DNA of 64,000 nucleotides, from NCBI RefSeq assembly GCF_009674485.1, contig NZ_WKJJ01000009.1:124001-188000 (forward strand), in the 5' to 3' direction. Below the pieces are notes generated by a model. It had not been told where the DNA came from. It made no database searches and saw nothing but the letters and a program-made list of their open reading frames with translations. The position numbers and the translations under genes were made by a program. Source of the stretch: Pseudoduganella rivuli (GTDB lineage Bacteria > Pseudomonadota > Gammaproteobacteria > Burkholderiales > Burkholderiaceae_D). Numbering within the stretch: position 1 is the stretch's first letter; the number at the start of each line of letters is the position of its first letter. Shown one piece after another: positions 45,183 through 56,873 of the stretch.

Positions 45183-45217
45183 CGTAGGGCGGCTCGCTAC
45201 CCCCGATCCGCCCTACG
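45183..45217. repeat. REP-like inverted repeat, copy A
   Basis: Perfect 10-bp arms CGTAGGGCGG and CCGCCCTACG around a 15-base loop, two bases after the polA stop codon. Shares the CCGCCCTACGA end with two other intergenic copies in the window. Confidence 0.7.
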
Positions 45218-45219
45218 AA

Positions 45220-47982
<2,763 letters not shown>

Positions 47983-48170
47983 AAAAGCCAACACAGTGAA
48001 GATGAATCTCCCATTATCGCAGAACTGCCGGGGGCCTTGGTATGCAACACAAGCTTTCTGCGAAGGCAATTTCCAACCGGGAAAGCCGGGTTTTAAAACA
48101 GACATGGTAGTGGTTTGTTACAATGGAAAGGCAAGCAACCGCCTGCACAACCGACTTAGGCGATATCACC

Positions 48171-48578
48171 ATGCGACTTTCCACAATCTGGCCAGTTCTC
48201 ATCCTCGCCCTGAGCAATGCGGCATGGGCTCAGACTCAGGCTCCGGCGCCATCCGCCGCCCCTCCCAAGCTCGACAAAATCGACGAAATTGATACACCCA
48301 TCACGGTCAGCGACAAGCCGAAAGAAAAATCGGTCAATGAAAAACGCGACAACAGCGGCCGCGTGACGGAAGCGAAAATCAAAAGCGGGCCGTCGACGTA
48401 CACCGTGAAACCCAAGAACACCAGCACCAGCACGGCGCTGCCTGGCGATGCCGCCGGCATGGCGAACCGCGGCCCCCAGTGGACGGTGATGGAATTTGAT
48501 CTCGGCAAGAAAAAGACCAAGCAGAAGGAAGACGAAGCGGAAGACAATGTCCCGCCGCCTCCCCCACCCAAACGCTGA
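48171..48578 (+). CDS. DUF2782 exported protein
   Basis: A 135-residue protein with signal peptide MRLSTIWPVLILALSNAAWA followed by a Pro/Ala-rich linker. The central region (IDTPITVSDKPKEKSVNEKRDNSGRVTEAKIKSGPSTYTVKP) is the DUF2782 core found in betaproteobacteria beside polA and thrB. The C-terminus is charged and ends in a polyproline tail (PPPPPPKR). Function unknown; periplasmic location is predicted. Confidence 0.85.
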   Translation: MRLSTIWPVLILALSNAAWAQTQAPAPSAAPPKLDKIDEIDTPITVSDKPKEKSVNEKRDNSGRVTEAKIKSGPSTYTVKPKNTSTSTALPGDAAGMANRGPQWTVMEFDLGKKKTKQKEDEAEDNVPPPPPPKR

Positions 48579-48627
48579 CCTTGCCTTCCTATTAATTTTT
48601 TACCAGCTATCACAGCTCCGCTTTCTC

Positions 48628-49584
48628 ATGGCAGTTTTTACCCCGGTCAGCCTGGACGATGTCGGCCAGTGGATCACGCAATTCCCCCTCGGCAAGCCGG
48701 TCGCGATCAAAGGCATCGCTTCCGGTATCGAGAACAGCAATTTCTTCCTGACGACCGAGAGCGGCGAATACGTCCTCACGATTTTCGAGAACCTGTCGTT
48801 CGAACAATTGCCGTTTTATTTGAACCTGATGCGCCATCTGGCCGAGCGCGGCGTCGCCGTGCCGGCCCCGATTCCCAACGACAAGGGTGAACTGGTGGTG
48901 GCCTTGCGCGGCAAACCGGCTTCCATCGTCACCAAGCTGGTGGGCAGTTCGCAACTGTCGCCGCAACCCGTGCATTGCGCGGAAGTGGGCGCCATGCTGG
49001 CAAAAATGCACATGGCGGGCGCCGATTACCCCGCTTACCAGCCGAATTTGCGTGGCCTGGACTGGTGGCACTGGGCGGCGCCGCAAGTACTGCCGTTCAT
49101 GCCGGCCGAGACCGCGACCCTGCTGCGCGATGAAATCCAGTTGCAGGACAGTTTTGCCAAATCCGATATCTACAAGAAATTGCAGCAGGGCCCGGTGCAT
49201 GCCGACCTGTTCCGCAACAATGTGATGTTCGACGGTGAAAAACTGACGGGCTTCTTCGACTTTTATTTCGCCGGCTGCGATACGTGGCTGTTCGACGTGG
49301 CGGTGACCGTCAACGACTGGTGCATCGACCTCGACACGGGCATCCTGGACACGGCCCGCGTGCGCGCCATGCTGGACGCCTACCACGCGGTGCGGCCATT
49401 CACGGCTGCCGAACAGCAATCGTGGCAAACCATGCTGCGCGCCGGCGCGTTGCGCTTCTGGCTGTCCCGTTTGTACGACCTGCATTTGCCGCGCGAAGCG
49501 GAAATGCTGACGCCGCACGATCCGACGCATTTTGAACGCATCCTGCGCGAGCGCATCGCCGTCGCAGCACCTGCCCTGTATTAA
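48628..49584 (+). CDS. thrB: Homoserine kinase (ThrB, aminoglycoside phosphotransferase fold)
   Basis: Phosphorylates homoserine on the way to threonine. The 318-residue protein has the APH-type kinase fold: nucleotide-binding GIASGIENSNFFLTT near residues 29-43, catalytic loop VHADLFRNNVMFD near 190-202, and metal-binding GFFDFYFAG near 208-216. This is the type II ThrB of Pseudomonas and betaproteobacteria, not the GHMP type of E. coli. The ATG gives the canonical MAVFTPVSLDD start. The next gene begins 4 bp downstream. Confidence 0.95.
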   Translation: MAVFTPVSLDDVGQWITQFPLGKPVAIKGIASGIENSNFFLTTESGEYVLTIFENLSFEQLPFYLNLMRHLAERGVAVPAPIPNDKGELVVALRGKPASIVTKLVGSSQLSPQPVHCAEVGAMLAKMHMAGADYPAYQPNLRGLDWWHWAAPQVLPFMPAETATLLRDEIQLQDSFAKSDIYKKLQQGPVHADLFRNNVMFDGEKLTGFFDFYFAGCDTWLFDVAVTVNDWCIDLDTGILDTARVRAMLDAYHAVRPFTAAEQQSWQTMLRAGALRFWLSRLYDLHLPREAEMLTPHDPTHFERILRERIAVAAPALY

Positions 49585-49588
49585 AGCA

Positions 49589-50365
49589 ATGAACAAACTC
49601 CCCGCAAGCACCGGCTGGCTGTGGATCAAACAAGGCTTTGCCCTGTTCATGAAACAGCCGGCCGGCCTGACCATGCTGGTCATCGCCTATTCCTTCCTGA
49701 TGCAGTTGCTCAGCATCATTCCCTGGGTGGGGCCGGTGGCGGCCATGCTCCTGACGCCCGTGTTCTGCATCGGCTTCATGCGGGCATACCAGGGCGTGGA
49801 AAGGCAGCAGCGCGTGACGCTGACCGTGCTGTTCGACGGCTTCCGCTCGCCCGCATTGCCACGGCTGATCACGCTGGGAGCGCTGTACCTGGCAGCCATG
49901 GCGGTCATGATGGGCATCTTTGCGCTGAACATGGGCGATGTCGCGGTGCAAGTCCAGAAACAGCAGATGACGCCGGAAGCGGCGCTCAAGCAAGTCAATT
50001 TCGGCGCGTTGCTATTCTGGCTGCTGGTGATCGGCGTGCCCGCGGGCATGGCTTACCTGCTGTCGCCCATGCTGATTTACTGGCAGCAGATGAAAGTGGG
50101 CAAGGCGCTGTTCTACAGCTTCTTCACGATCTGGCGCAGCTTGCGCGCCTATCTCGCGTTCCAGCTGTGCTGGGTCATGATCTTCATGCTCGTGGTGCAA
50201 ATATTGGCCATGATTTTCGGACCGTCCACCACGCAATTGCTGGTGCGCGCCCTGCTGTTCCCCGTGGCGCTGGTGCTGTACCAGTGCGCGTCGTATGCAT
50301 GCTACAAGCACTTCTTTGGCGCACCGTCGGACGAGCCGGTGGCGTCTGAAAAGACTGCTGACTGA
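49589..50365 (+). CDS. BPSS1780-family inner-membrane protein
   Basis: A 258-residue integral membrane protein with about six hydrophobic helices arranged in three pairs. It begins MNKLPASTGWLWIKQGFALFMKQPAGLTMLVIAYSFLM, characteristic of the BPSS1780/YciC-like betaproteobacterial family. Function unknown. It starts 4 bp after thrB and is probably co-transcribed; it converges on uvrD across a REP-like element. Confidence 0.87.
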   Translation: MNKLPASTGWLWIKQGFALFMKQPAGLTMLVIAYSFLMQLLSIIPWVGPVAAMLLTPVFCIGFMRAYQGVERQQRVTLTVLFDGFRSPALPRLITLGALYLAAMAVMMGIFALNMGDVAVQVQKQQMTPEAALKQVNFGALLFWLLVIGVPAGMAYLLSPMLIYWQQMKVGKALFYSFFTIWRSLRAYLAFQLCWVMIFMLVVQILAMIFGPSTTQLLVRALLFPVALVLYQCASYACYKHFFGAPSDEPVASEKTAD

Positions 50366-50386
50366 CTATACCGGCTGGCATGCAGT

Positions 50387-50417
50387 GGCGGCTTCGCTGG
50401 CGCGAAACCGCCCTACG
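50387..50417. repeat. REP-like inverted repeat, copy B
   Basis: Arms GGCGGCTTCGC and GCGAAACCGCC pair with one mismatch across a short loop, then CTACGA, the same end as copies A and C. It lies between two convergent genes and may also act in termination. Confidence 0.65.
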
Positions 50418-50437
50418 ACATTAGCCCGCCGGCTGAT

Positions 50438-52726
50438 CTAACGTCCCAGCTTTTCCAGCTTGGCCACGGATAAATCCAGCACCTTCATACCGTGGCTGCC
50501 GAAATTGATTTGCGCGCGGCAGTTGTCGCCGCTGCCTTCCAGGTTGACGATCACGCCTTCGCCGAAGCGGCTGTGCGATACCGCTTCGCCGATACGCCAG
50601 CCGGACGATTTTTGCGCGACGCGCTGTGTCAGCGCCTTGTCCGCGCCAAACGTCAGCGGCGCATCGTCCCAGGCAGACTTGCGGTTGCCGAACCACTGCG
50701 CCTGCACACGGGGCGACAGCCATTTCAGTGACTCTTCCGGCAACTCATCGAAGAAGCGCGAACGCACGTTGTAGCGGGTCTGGCCGTGCAACATGCGGGT
50801 CTGTGAAAACACCATGTACAGCCGCTTGCGGGCGCGCGTGATCGCCACGTACATCAGGCGGCGCTCTTCTTCCACGCCATCGTTTTCCTTGGAACTGCTT
50901 TCGTGCGGGAACAAGCCTTCTTCCAGGCCCGCGATGAACACGTTGTCGAATTCCAGGCCCTTGGCCGAGTGCACCGTCATCAATTGCATCGCATCCTGGC
51001 CCGCCTGCGCCTGGTTATCGCCCGCCTCCAGCGACGCGTGCGACAGGAAGGCGGACAGCGGCGACATCACGGTCGACAGTGGCGCATCGGCGTCGAGGAT
51101 TTCCAGCCCGTCCGCATTGACGATGGCCTGGCCGGCCTGCGCATCGGAACGCGGGCCCAGGTGCGCCGGCGCGTCCTGGCCATAGCCTTCTTCTGACACG
51201 AATTGTTTGGCCGCGTTGACCATCTGCTCCAGGTTTTCGATGCGGTCCGCGCCTTCTTTCTCGGTCGCGTAATGGGCCAGCAAGCCGCTGGCGTCCAGCA
51301 CCACGCGCACCAGTTCCGGCAACGCGAATTGCTGCGTTTCGAAACGGGCGCCTTCGATCAGTTTCACGAACGAACCCAGCGACGCTCCCGCCTTGCCCGT
51401 CATGTACGGCACGGCCGCATACAGCGAAATGCCGTATTGCGTGGCCGCGTTTTGCAGCAGTTCGATGGTGCGTACGCCGATGCCGCGCGCGGGGAAGTTC
51501 ACCACGCGCAGGAACGCCGAATCGTTGTGCGGGTTGTCCATCAATTGCAGGTAAGCGATCGCGTGCTTGACCTCGGCGCGCTGGAAGTAGCGCAAGCCGC
51601 CATAGACGGTGTACGGAATGCCGGCCGAGAACAGCGCATGTTCGATCACGCGCGATTGCGCGTTCGAACGGTACAGCACGGCGATTTCACTGCGCTTGAC
51701 GCCTTCGTTGATCAGGTTTTTCGATTCCTCGATGATCCACTGCGCTTCCTGCAAATCCGACGTGGCTTCATACACGCGCACCGGCTCGCCCTGCCCCGCA
51801 TCGGTACGCAAGTTCTTGCCCAGGCGGCGGCTATTGTTCGAGATCAGGATATTGGCCGCATCGAGGATGTGGCCGTGCGAGCGGTAATTCTGTTCCAGCT
51901 TGATCAGGTTCTGGACGCGGAATTCCGTTTCAAATGCGCGCATGTTGCCGACATTGGCGCCACGGAAGGCGTAGATACTCTGGTCATCGTCGCCCACGGC
52001 AAACACGGCGCTGGCGCCCTGGCCGGACATCAGTTTCAGCCACTTGTATTGCAAGTCGTTCGTATCCTGGAACTCGTCGACCAGGATGTGGCGGAAGCGC
52101 TGCTGGTAATGTTCGCGCAGCGGCTGGTTGCGCGACAGCAGTTCATACGTGCGCAACAGCAGTTCGGCAAAATCCACCACGCCTTCGCGCTGGCACTGTT
52201 CGTCATACAGTTCGTACAACTCGATCATCTTGCGCTCGTTGGCGTCGAACGCTTCCATCTGCGCGGCACGGACTCCGGCATCCTTCGCGTTGTTGATGAA
52301 GTACATCACGTTCTTCGCGGGGAATTTGTCGTCATCGACATTGAACGCTTTCAGCAAGCGCTTGATCGCCGATAACTGGTCTTGCGTGTCGAGAATCTGG
52401 AACGTCTGCGGCAGCGCGGCATCCTTGTAATGGGTACGCAGCAAGCGGTTGCACAACCCGTGGAACGTACCGATCCACATGCCCCGTGTATTAATCGGCA
52501 ACATCGCGGACAGGCGCGCCAGCATTTCCTTGGCGGCCTTGTTGGTGAAGGTCACGGCCAGGATGCCGGACGGCGAAATCTGCCCGGTCTGGATCAGCCA
52601 TGCGATGCGCGTGGTCAGCACGCGGGTTTTACCGGAACCGGCGCCTGCGAGGATCAGCGCGCTTTGCGCGGGCAGTGTGACGGCGGCAAGTTGTTCGGGA
52701 TTGAGGTTGTGGAGAAGATTTTGCAT
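50438..52726 (-). CDS. uvrD: UvrD/PcrA-family DNA helicase II
   Basis: SF1A 3'-5' helicase of excision and mismatch repair, 762 aa. Walker A AGAGSGKTRVLTTR near residue 30, motif II DEFQDTN near 217, motif III VGDDDQSIYAFRGA near 245, motif IV QNYRSHG near 285, motif V TVHSAKGLEFDNVF near 565 and motif VI YVAITRARKRLY near 605. The C-terminal Tudor-like segment (WRIGEAVSHSRFGEGVIVNLEG) is present. MQNLLHNLNPEQLAAVTLP is a standard start. Confidence 0.97.
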   Translation of the reverse strand: MQNLLHNLNPEQLAAVTLPAQSALILAGAGSGKTRVLTTRIAWLIQTGQISPSGILAVTFTNKAAKEMLARLSAMLPINTRGMWIGTFHGLCNRLLRTHYKDAALPQTFQILDTQDQLSAIKRLLKAFNVDDDKFPAKNVMYFINNAKDAGVRAAQMEAFDANERKMIELYELYDEQCQREGVVDFAELLLRTYELLSRNQPLREHYQQRFRHILVDEFQDTNDLQYKWLKLMSGQGASAVFAVGDDDQSIYAFRGANVGNMRAFETEFRVQNLIKLEQNYRSHGHILDAANILISNNSRRLGKNLRTDAGQGEPVRVYEATSDLQEAQWIIEESKNLINEGVKRSEIAVLYRSNAQSRVIEHALFSAGIPYTVYGGLRYFQRAEVKHAIAYLQLMDNPHNDSAFLRVVNFPARGIGVRTIELLQNAATQYGISLYAAVPYMTGKAGASLGSFVKLIEGARFETQQFALPELVRVVLDASGLLAHYATEKEGADRIENLEQMVNAAKQFVSEEGYGQDAPAHLGPRSDAQAGQAIVNADGLEILDADAPLSTVMSPLSAFLSHASLEAGDNQAQAGQDAMQLMTVHSAKGLEFDNVFIAGLEEGLFPHESSSKENDGVEEERRLMYVAITRARKRLYMVFSQTRMLHGQTRYNVRSRFFDELPEESLKWLSPRVQAQWFGNRKSAWDDAPLTFGADKALTQRVAQKSSGWRIGEAVSHSRFGEGVIVNLEGSGDNCRAQINFGSHGMKVLDLSVAKLEKLGR

Positions 52727-52854
52727 CCCGTGATTATACCGGGCGCGGATGGCCGGATGCGGGCTGAAAGCGGACAGGACGGGGATGAAAAGCCGCTTGC
52801 CGCCACGCTTTCCCCCTGCCGGCGACGCCCCTGCGGAATCTGGTCGACATTATG

Positions 52855-52893
52855 GTGCCAGGCCCCGAAATGTACTCGACATTTCAGGGCCTG
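52855..52893. repeat. Large palindromic hairpin element beside the M56 gene
   Basis: Arms GCCAGGCCC / GGGCCTGGC, then after one mismatch GAAATGT / ACATTTC, around the 5-base loop ACTCG. It ends 8 bp from the M56 stop codon. There is no adjacent T-run on the minus strand, so it is better called a dispersed palindrome than a classical terminator. The 174-bp gap containing it holds nothing else recognised. Confidence 0.65.
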
Positions 52894-52900
52894 GCCCCTT

Positions 52901-55102
52901 TTACAGCATTGGCTTGGCCTGGCCGTTACGGACGGCTTCTTCGATCAGGCTGCGCACGGTCTTGTCCGCTTCGCGGCTGATGCGCGCCTGTTCACGGCCA
53001 AGCTCGCCCATTTTGCGACCCAGCTCGCGCATCGGTTTGCTGGCTTCCGCCATTTCGCGGCCCAGTTCTTTCATCGGCACATGGTTCAATACCATTTGCG
53101 CATGGTTTTTTGCCAACTCCTGCGCGGCCTGCGCCATTTGCTGCGCCAGCGGTTCCATTTTCGCTTGCAGCGCTTCCATCTGCTGGCGGCCGGCATCGCG
53201 CTGGGCGTCGGCGCGTTCATGCTCGAGCTTGCGGGCTTGCGCTTCGATCTGGCGTCCGATGGCTTCCTGCTGGCGCGCCAGTTGTTCGATCTTGCGCTCG
53301 GCGGCGCGGCGCGCTTCACGCTCGGCCTGGTTGCCTTCCCGCTGCGCGTTGAGCGCATCCATCTTTGCGGACAAGCCATCCATGACCTTGCTGTGCTGGT
53401 CCATCACCTTGCCGTGCGCATCGAGTTGTTCGCCCAGCTTTTCCGTGGGCGCCCATGCGGCATTGGCCTTGGCCAGCAGCGCCGGATCCTGGATCAGATA
53501 CGATTTGCCGCCGCTGCGATACCAGATGAAATCGCCCTTGACGGTACCTTTCAGGCGTTTCAATTCATCGATGTCGCCTTCCGTGCCCGACAGCGAAATA
53601 TTGCGGCTGCCCTGCACCACGGCATAGGTATCCCTGTTCTTGTCGCTGATGTGCAGGTGGCGGAAGCTTTCGCCGCCCAGGTCGATGCGGGGCGCTTTCG
53701 GTGGCTTGGGTGGCTTCGGCGGATGCGGAATATTGCCCGGCAAGGCTGGCAGTTCCGGCAATTCGGCCATTTCCGGCGCGGCGGGTGCGGCCGGGAGTGC
53801 GGGCAAGGCAGGCATTGCCGGCAAGGCCGGGGCGGCGGGAGCGGCCGGCGCAGCGGGTGCGGCCGGCGCCGCAAAGGCCGGCGGTGCAGGCGGTACCGGC
53901 GGAACTGGAGGATCCTCCACCAGTTCTTCGCCGCCGGAAAGCGACTCCTGCGCCGCCACGCTGCCGCCGTCATTGGCGTCGTTCACACGGTTGGCATCAT
54001 TGGCGCGGTTGGCGTCATTGGCCTTGTTGGCATCGTTCGCGCTGTTGTCTTCCGACGTGACGGTAACCCGGCCGCGCACGGTGTCGACAGAGGGCGCCGC
54101 ATGGGCATACAGCATGGCGCACGCCGTGCACAGCCCGAGCAGGGGCGCCGCGATCTTCCAGCTGAGGGGTTCGGAACCTGGACGGACCAGGCGTTTGATA
54201 CGGGACATGAGGTTTCCTCCGTGAGCCGCATGGGCTAGTTGGGGTGTGGAGAACTGGAAGCGGTCCAGTTCCGACAAGGCAAGGGCCAGGCGCCGCGGTT
54301 CGCCCAGCGTACTTGCCGCGATATCGTCTGCAATCTGTTCCCGTTCCATGCGGATGCGACTGGACAGCATCCACACGGCCGGATGGTAGAACAGCAAAAT
54401 CTCGATGGCGCTTTGCGCCAGGTTGACCAGGTAATCGTGGCGGCGGATATGCGCCAGTTCGTGCGCCAGCAGCGCTTCCAGCAATTCCGGCGGCAGGCCT
54501 GTCACCAGAGACGCCGGCACCAGCACCACCGGCTTCCAGCAACCGGCCGTCATCGGGCCGTCCAGCCGTTCGGCAATCGCCAGCCGGACGCCACGCTTGA
54601 GTCCCATGCGCAGCGCCAGGCGGTCCAGGCGCTGCTGCCATGCGGCATCCGATACATCCGCCGCCTGCAAGGTGCGCTCGCGCACCCACATCAAGCCCAT
54701 CGACAAGCGCAACGTCATGACGGCGGCGCCGGCCGCCCACAACAGCACCAGCCATGGCAACTGGCGCTGCAACAGGTAGCGCCACGACGTCCATTGATCG
54801 GCATCCACCAGTTCCGGCACGGCCGGCGCGCCGGCCGCCGCCAGCCAGTTGCCATCGGCGGCAACGGGCAACGGCAAGGTGGCCGCCTCCGCCATGCGCA
54901 GCACGATGCCGGCCAACGGCAGGACAACGCACAGCAACAACGCCGCGCAAGCCACTGCATAGCGCGCCTGCGGGCGGGCATTGCGCAGCAAGTGCAGCGC
55001 CAGCGACGCGCCACAACCGATCAGCAACCCTTGCCACAAAAAGTGCAGCAGCGACCAGCCGATGGCGGGCAGCAAGGCTGAAAAAAAGGCGTCTGGGGTC
55101 AT
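52901..55102 (-). CDS. M56 (BlaR1-like) membrane metallopeptidase with low-complexity and coiled-coil tail
   Basis: A 733-residue protein. The first 330 residues form the BlaR1-type membrane peptidase: about four helices and zinc motif HELAHIRRHDY near 214-224. Then come NDAN repeats (about 350-375), a Pro/Ala-rich stretch (about 390-480, PAAPAAPAAP and PPKPPKPPK), a small conserved beta region (about 490-560, HLHISDKNRDTYAVVQG), and a long Gln/Glu/Arg-rich coiled coil (about 570-720). No penicillin-binding sensor domain is present, so beta-lactam sensing is not supported. AGGAG precedes the ATG. Unlike usual M56 genes, no BlaI/MecI gene is adjacent, yet a large palindrome covers the promoter. 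Confidence 0.88.
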   Translation of the reverse strand: MTPDAFFSALLPAIGWSLLHFLWQGLLIGCGASLALHLLRNARPQARYAVACAALLLCVVLPLAGIVLRMAEAATLPLPVAADGNWLAAAGAPAVPELVDADQWTSWRYLLQRQLPWLVLLWAAGAAVMTLRLSMGLMWVRERTLQAADVSDAAWQQRLDRLALRMGLKRGVRLAIAERLDGPMTAGCWKPVVLVPASLVTGLPPELLEALLAHELAHIRRHDYLVNLAQSAIEILLFYHPAVWMLSSRIRMEREQIADDIAASTLGEPRRLALALSELDRFQFSTPQLAHAAHGGNLMSRIKRLVRPGSEPLSWKIAAPLLGLCTACAMLYAHAAPSVDTVRGRVTVTSEDNSANDANKANDANRANDANRVNDANDGGSVAAQESLSGGEELVEDPPVPPVPPAPPAFAAPAAPAAPAAPAAPALPAMPALPALPAAPAAPEMAELPELPALPGNIPHPPKPPKPPKAPRIDLGGESFRHLHISDKNRDTYAVVQGSRNISLSGTEGDIDELKRLKGTVKGDFIWYRSGGKSYLIQDPALLAKANAAWAPTEKLGEQLDAHGKVMDQHSKVMDGLSAKMDALNAQREGNQAEREARRAAERKIEQLARQQEAIGRQIEAQARKLEHERADAQRDAGRQQMEALQAKMEPLAQQMAQAAQELAKNHAQMVLNHVPMKELGREMAEASKPMRELGRKMGELGREQARISREADKTVRSLIEEAVRNGQAKPML

Positions 55103-55122
55103 GCGTCGCTCCTGATTGGTTG

Positions 55123-55176
55123 CAAAGTAGATTAAATGATCTAGACATCCATGTCTAGAAGTTTTTTTCTACTTTG
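55123..55176. promoter_or_regulatory. Doubly nested palindromic operator over the M56 promoter
   Basis: Inner palindrome CTAGACATCCATGTCTAG (55141-55158; only the central two bases break symmetry) and outer arms CAAAGTAGA (55123-55131) and TCTACTTTG (55168-55176) share exactly the same centre. On the minus strand a promoter TAGACA, 17 bp, TAATCT (55157-55129) is embedded: its -35 lies in the inner palindrome and its -10 overlaps an outer arm. BlaI/MecI-type control is inferred from the M56 gene, not proven. Confidence 0.7.
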
Positions 55177-55237
55177 AGGCGTGCCGTGTTCAGGAGGAAA
55201 GATAGTGCAAGCAGGGGGAAAATCGGCGGGAAATGCG

Positions 55238-55267
55238 ACAGGCTGCAAACCGGGCGGTGCAGCCTGT
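55238..55267 (-). terminator. Hairpin after frmA, probable terminator
   Basis: Perfect 10-bp stem ACAGGCTGCA / TGCAGCCTGT with a 10-base loop, 10 bp after the frmA stop codon on the minus strand. Only a weak T-rich stretch (ATTT) follows. Confidence 0.5.
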
Positions 55268-55276
55268 TAATTTAAC

Positions 55277-56383
55277 TCAATACATGACGACCGAACGGAT
55301 CGATTCCCCGCTCTTCATCAAGTCAAAGCCCTGGTTGATGTCGTCCAGCGCCAGCTTGTGCGTGATGAGATCGTCGATATTCAGTTTGCCTTCCATGTAC
55401 CAGTCGACGATTTTCGGCACGTCGGTGCGTCCGCGCGCGCCGCCAAAGGCGGAACCCTTCCACACGCGGCCCGTCACCAGCTGGAATGGACGGGTGGCGA
55501 TTTCCTGGCCTGCCGCCGCCACGCCGATGATGATCGACTGGCCCCAGCCCTTGTGGCAGCACTCCAGCGCCTGGCGCATGGTGGTGGTGTTGCCGATGCA
55601 CTCGAAACTGTAGTCGGCGCCGCCGTCCGTCAACTGGATGATCGTATCCACCACGTTGTCGACGTTCTTTGGATTGACAAAGTGCGTCATGCCGAACTTG
55701 CGGGCAATCGCTTCGCGCTCCGGGTTCAGGTCGATGCCGATGATCTTGTCCGCACCCACCATCTTCGCCGCCTGGATCACGTTCAGGCCAATGCCGCCCA
55801 GGCCGAACACGACGACATTGGCGCCCGCCTCCACCTTGGCGGTGAACAGCACGGCGCCCACGCCGGTCGTCACGCCGCAGCCGATGTAGCAGACCTTATC
55901 GAATGGCGCGTCGGAGCGGATTTTCGCCAGCGCGATTTCCGGCACGACGATGTAATTGGAAAAAGTCGACGTGCCCATGTAATGGAAAATAGGCTTGCCA
56001 TCGATGGAAAAGCGGCTGCTACCGTCCGGCATCAGGCCTTTGCCCTGGGTAGAGCGGATCGCCTGGCACAGGTTGGTCTTTTGCGACAGGCAGAATTTGC
56101 ATTGCCGGCATTCCGGCGTATACAGGGGGATGACGTGATCGTCCTTTTTCAGGCTTTTCACGCCAGGCCCCACATCGACTACGACACCTGCCCCTTCGTG
56201 TCCAAGGATGGCAGGGAAAATACCTTCAGGATCCGCACCGGACAGCGTGTAGTAGTCGGTATGGCAAATGCCGGTCGCCTTGATCTCGACCAGCACTTCC
56301 CCTTCACGCGGCCCACTCAATTCCACCTCTTCGATGGTCAGCGGTGCACCTGATTTCCACGCTACGGCGGCTTTGGTTTTCAT
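55277..56383 (-). CDS. frmA: S-(hydroxymethyl)glutathione dehydrogenase / class III alcohol dehydrogenase
   Basis: Zinc- and NAD-dependent enzyme of formaldehyde detoxification via glutathione, also reducing S-nitrosoglutathione. Length 368 aa. Catalytic zinc ligands lie in GICHTD (Cys near 40) and GHEGAG (His-Glu near 62); structural zinc cysteines are in PECRQCKFCLSQKTNLC (about 92-108); the NAD motif GLGGIGLNVIQAA is near 190-202. The ATG at 56383 gives the standard MKTKAAVAW start. No frmR regulator or frmB esterase is adjacent. Confidence 0.97.
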   Translation of the reverse strand: MKTKAAVAWKSGAPLTIEEVELSGPREGEVLVEIKATGICHTDYYTLSGADPEGIFPAILGHEGAGVVVDVGPGVKSLKKDDHVIPLYTPECRQCKFCLSQKTNLCQAIRSTQGKGLMPDGSSRFSIDGKPIFHYMGTSTFSNYIVVPEIALAKIRSDAPFDKVCYIGCGVTTGVGAVLFTAKVEAGANVVVFGLGGIGLNVIQAAKMVGADKIIGIDLNPEREAIARKFGMTHFVNPKNVDNVVDTIIQLTDGGADYSFECIGNTTTMRQALECCHKGWGQSIIIGVAAAGQEIATRPFQLVTGRVWKGSAFGGARGRTDVPKIVDWYMEGKLNIDDLITHKLALDDINQGFDLMKSGESIRSVVMY

Positions 56384-56435
56384 AACAGTTCCTGTCGATG
56401 TGTTTTTGGCAGGCCCACATCTTATCAAGGAACAA

Positions 56436-56873
56436 TTACTCGTGACACGCCATCGACGCCGTAAAACCAAAACCCCCGGGCAGTTTTTGCCGGCTGGCCC
56501 ACAACTGGCGCACTTGCGACGCCAGCCGCAATGGCTCCAGCGGTTTGGCGATGATGCCGATGGCGCCCGCCGCCACGTATTGCGCCACTTCCCCCGCAGC
56601 GGCCAGGCCGGTGACGAACATGGCGGGCGTGTCCCGCAACTGCGGGATCCGCCGCAAGCGTTCCAGGGTCAGCAGACCGTCATGCTCGCACGACGCGACG
56701 TCCAGCAGGATCAGGTCGGGGAAAAAATCCTTTGCCTCCAGCAAACCGCTGCGGCTGGAATCGCAATCGCACACCTGGAAGCGCCCGATCACTTCCAGCG
56801 CCATCTTGGTCACGCAGCGCAGTTGTGGGTTGTCTTCCACATACAGGATGTTGTTCAAGTCGGATAATTTCAT
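56436..56873 (-). CDS. Stand-alone receiver-domain response regulator
   Basis: A 145-residue protein consisting of a single receiver domain (NNILYVEDNPQLR near residues 8-20; phosphoacceptor Asp in LILLDVAS near 54; conserved Lys in IIAKPLEP near 105). There is no output domain, so it probably acts by protein contact or in a phosphorelay, like CheY or Spo0F. Its start overlaps the stop of the next upstream receiver gene by 4 bp. Confidence 0.9.
   Translation of the reverse strand: MKLSDLNNILYVEDNPQLRCVTKMALEVIGRFQVCDCDSSRSGLLEAKDFFPDLILLDVASCEHDGLLTLERLRRIPQLRDTPAMFVTGLAAAGEVAQYVAAGAIGIIAKPLEPLRLASQVRQLWASRQKLPGGFGFTASMACHE

Noticed and set aside
53996..54060. Short tandem repeats (NDAN-coding) as a CRISPR-like array
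   Set aside because: The repeat unit is about 12-15 bp, in frame, and encodes a protein linker within the M56 gene; there are no unique spacers.
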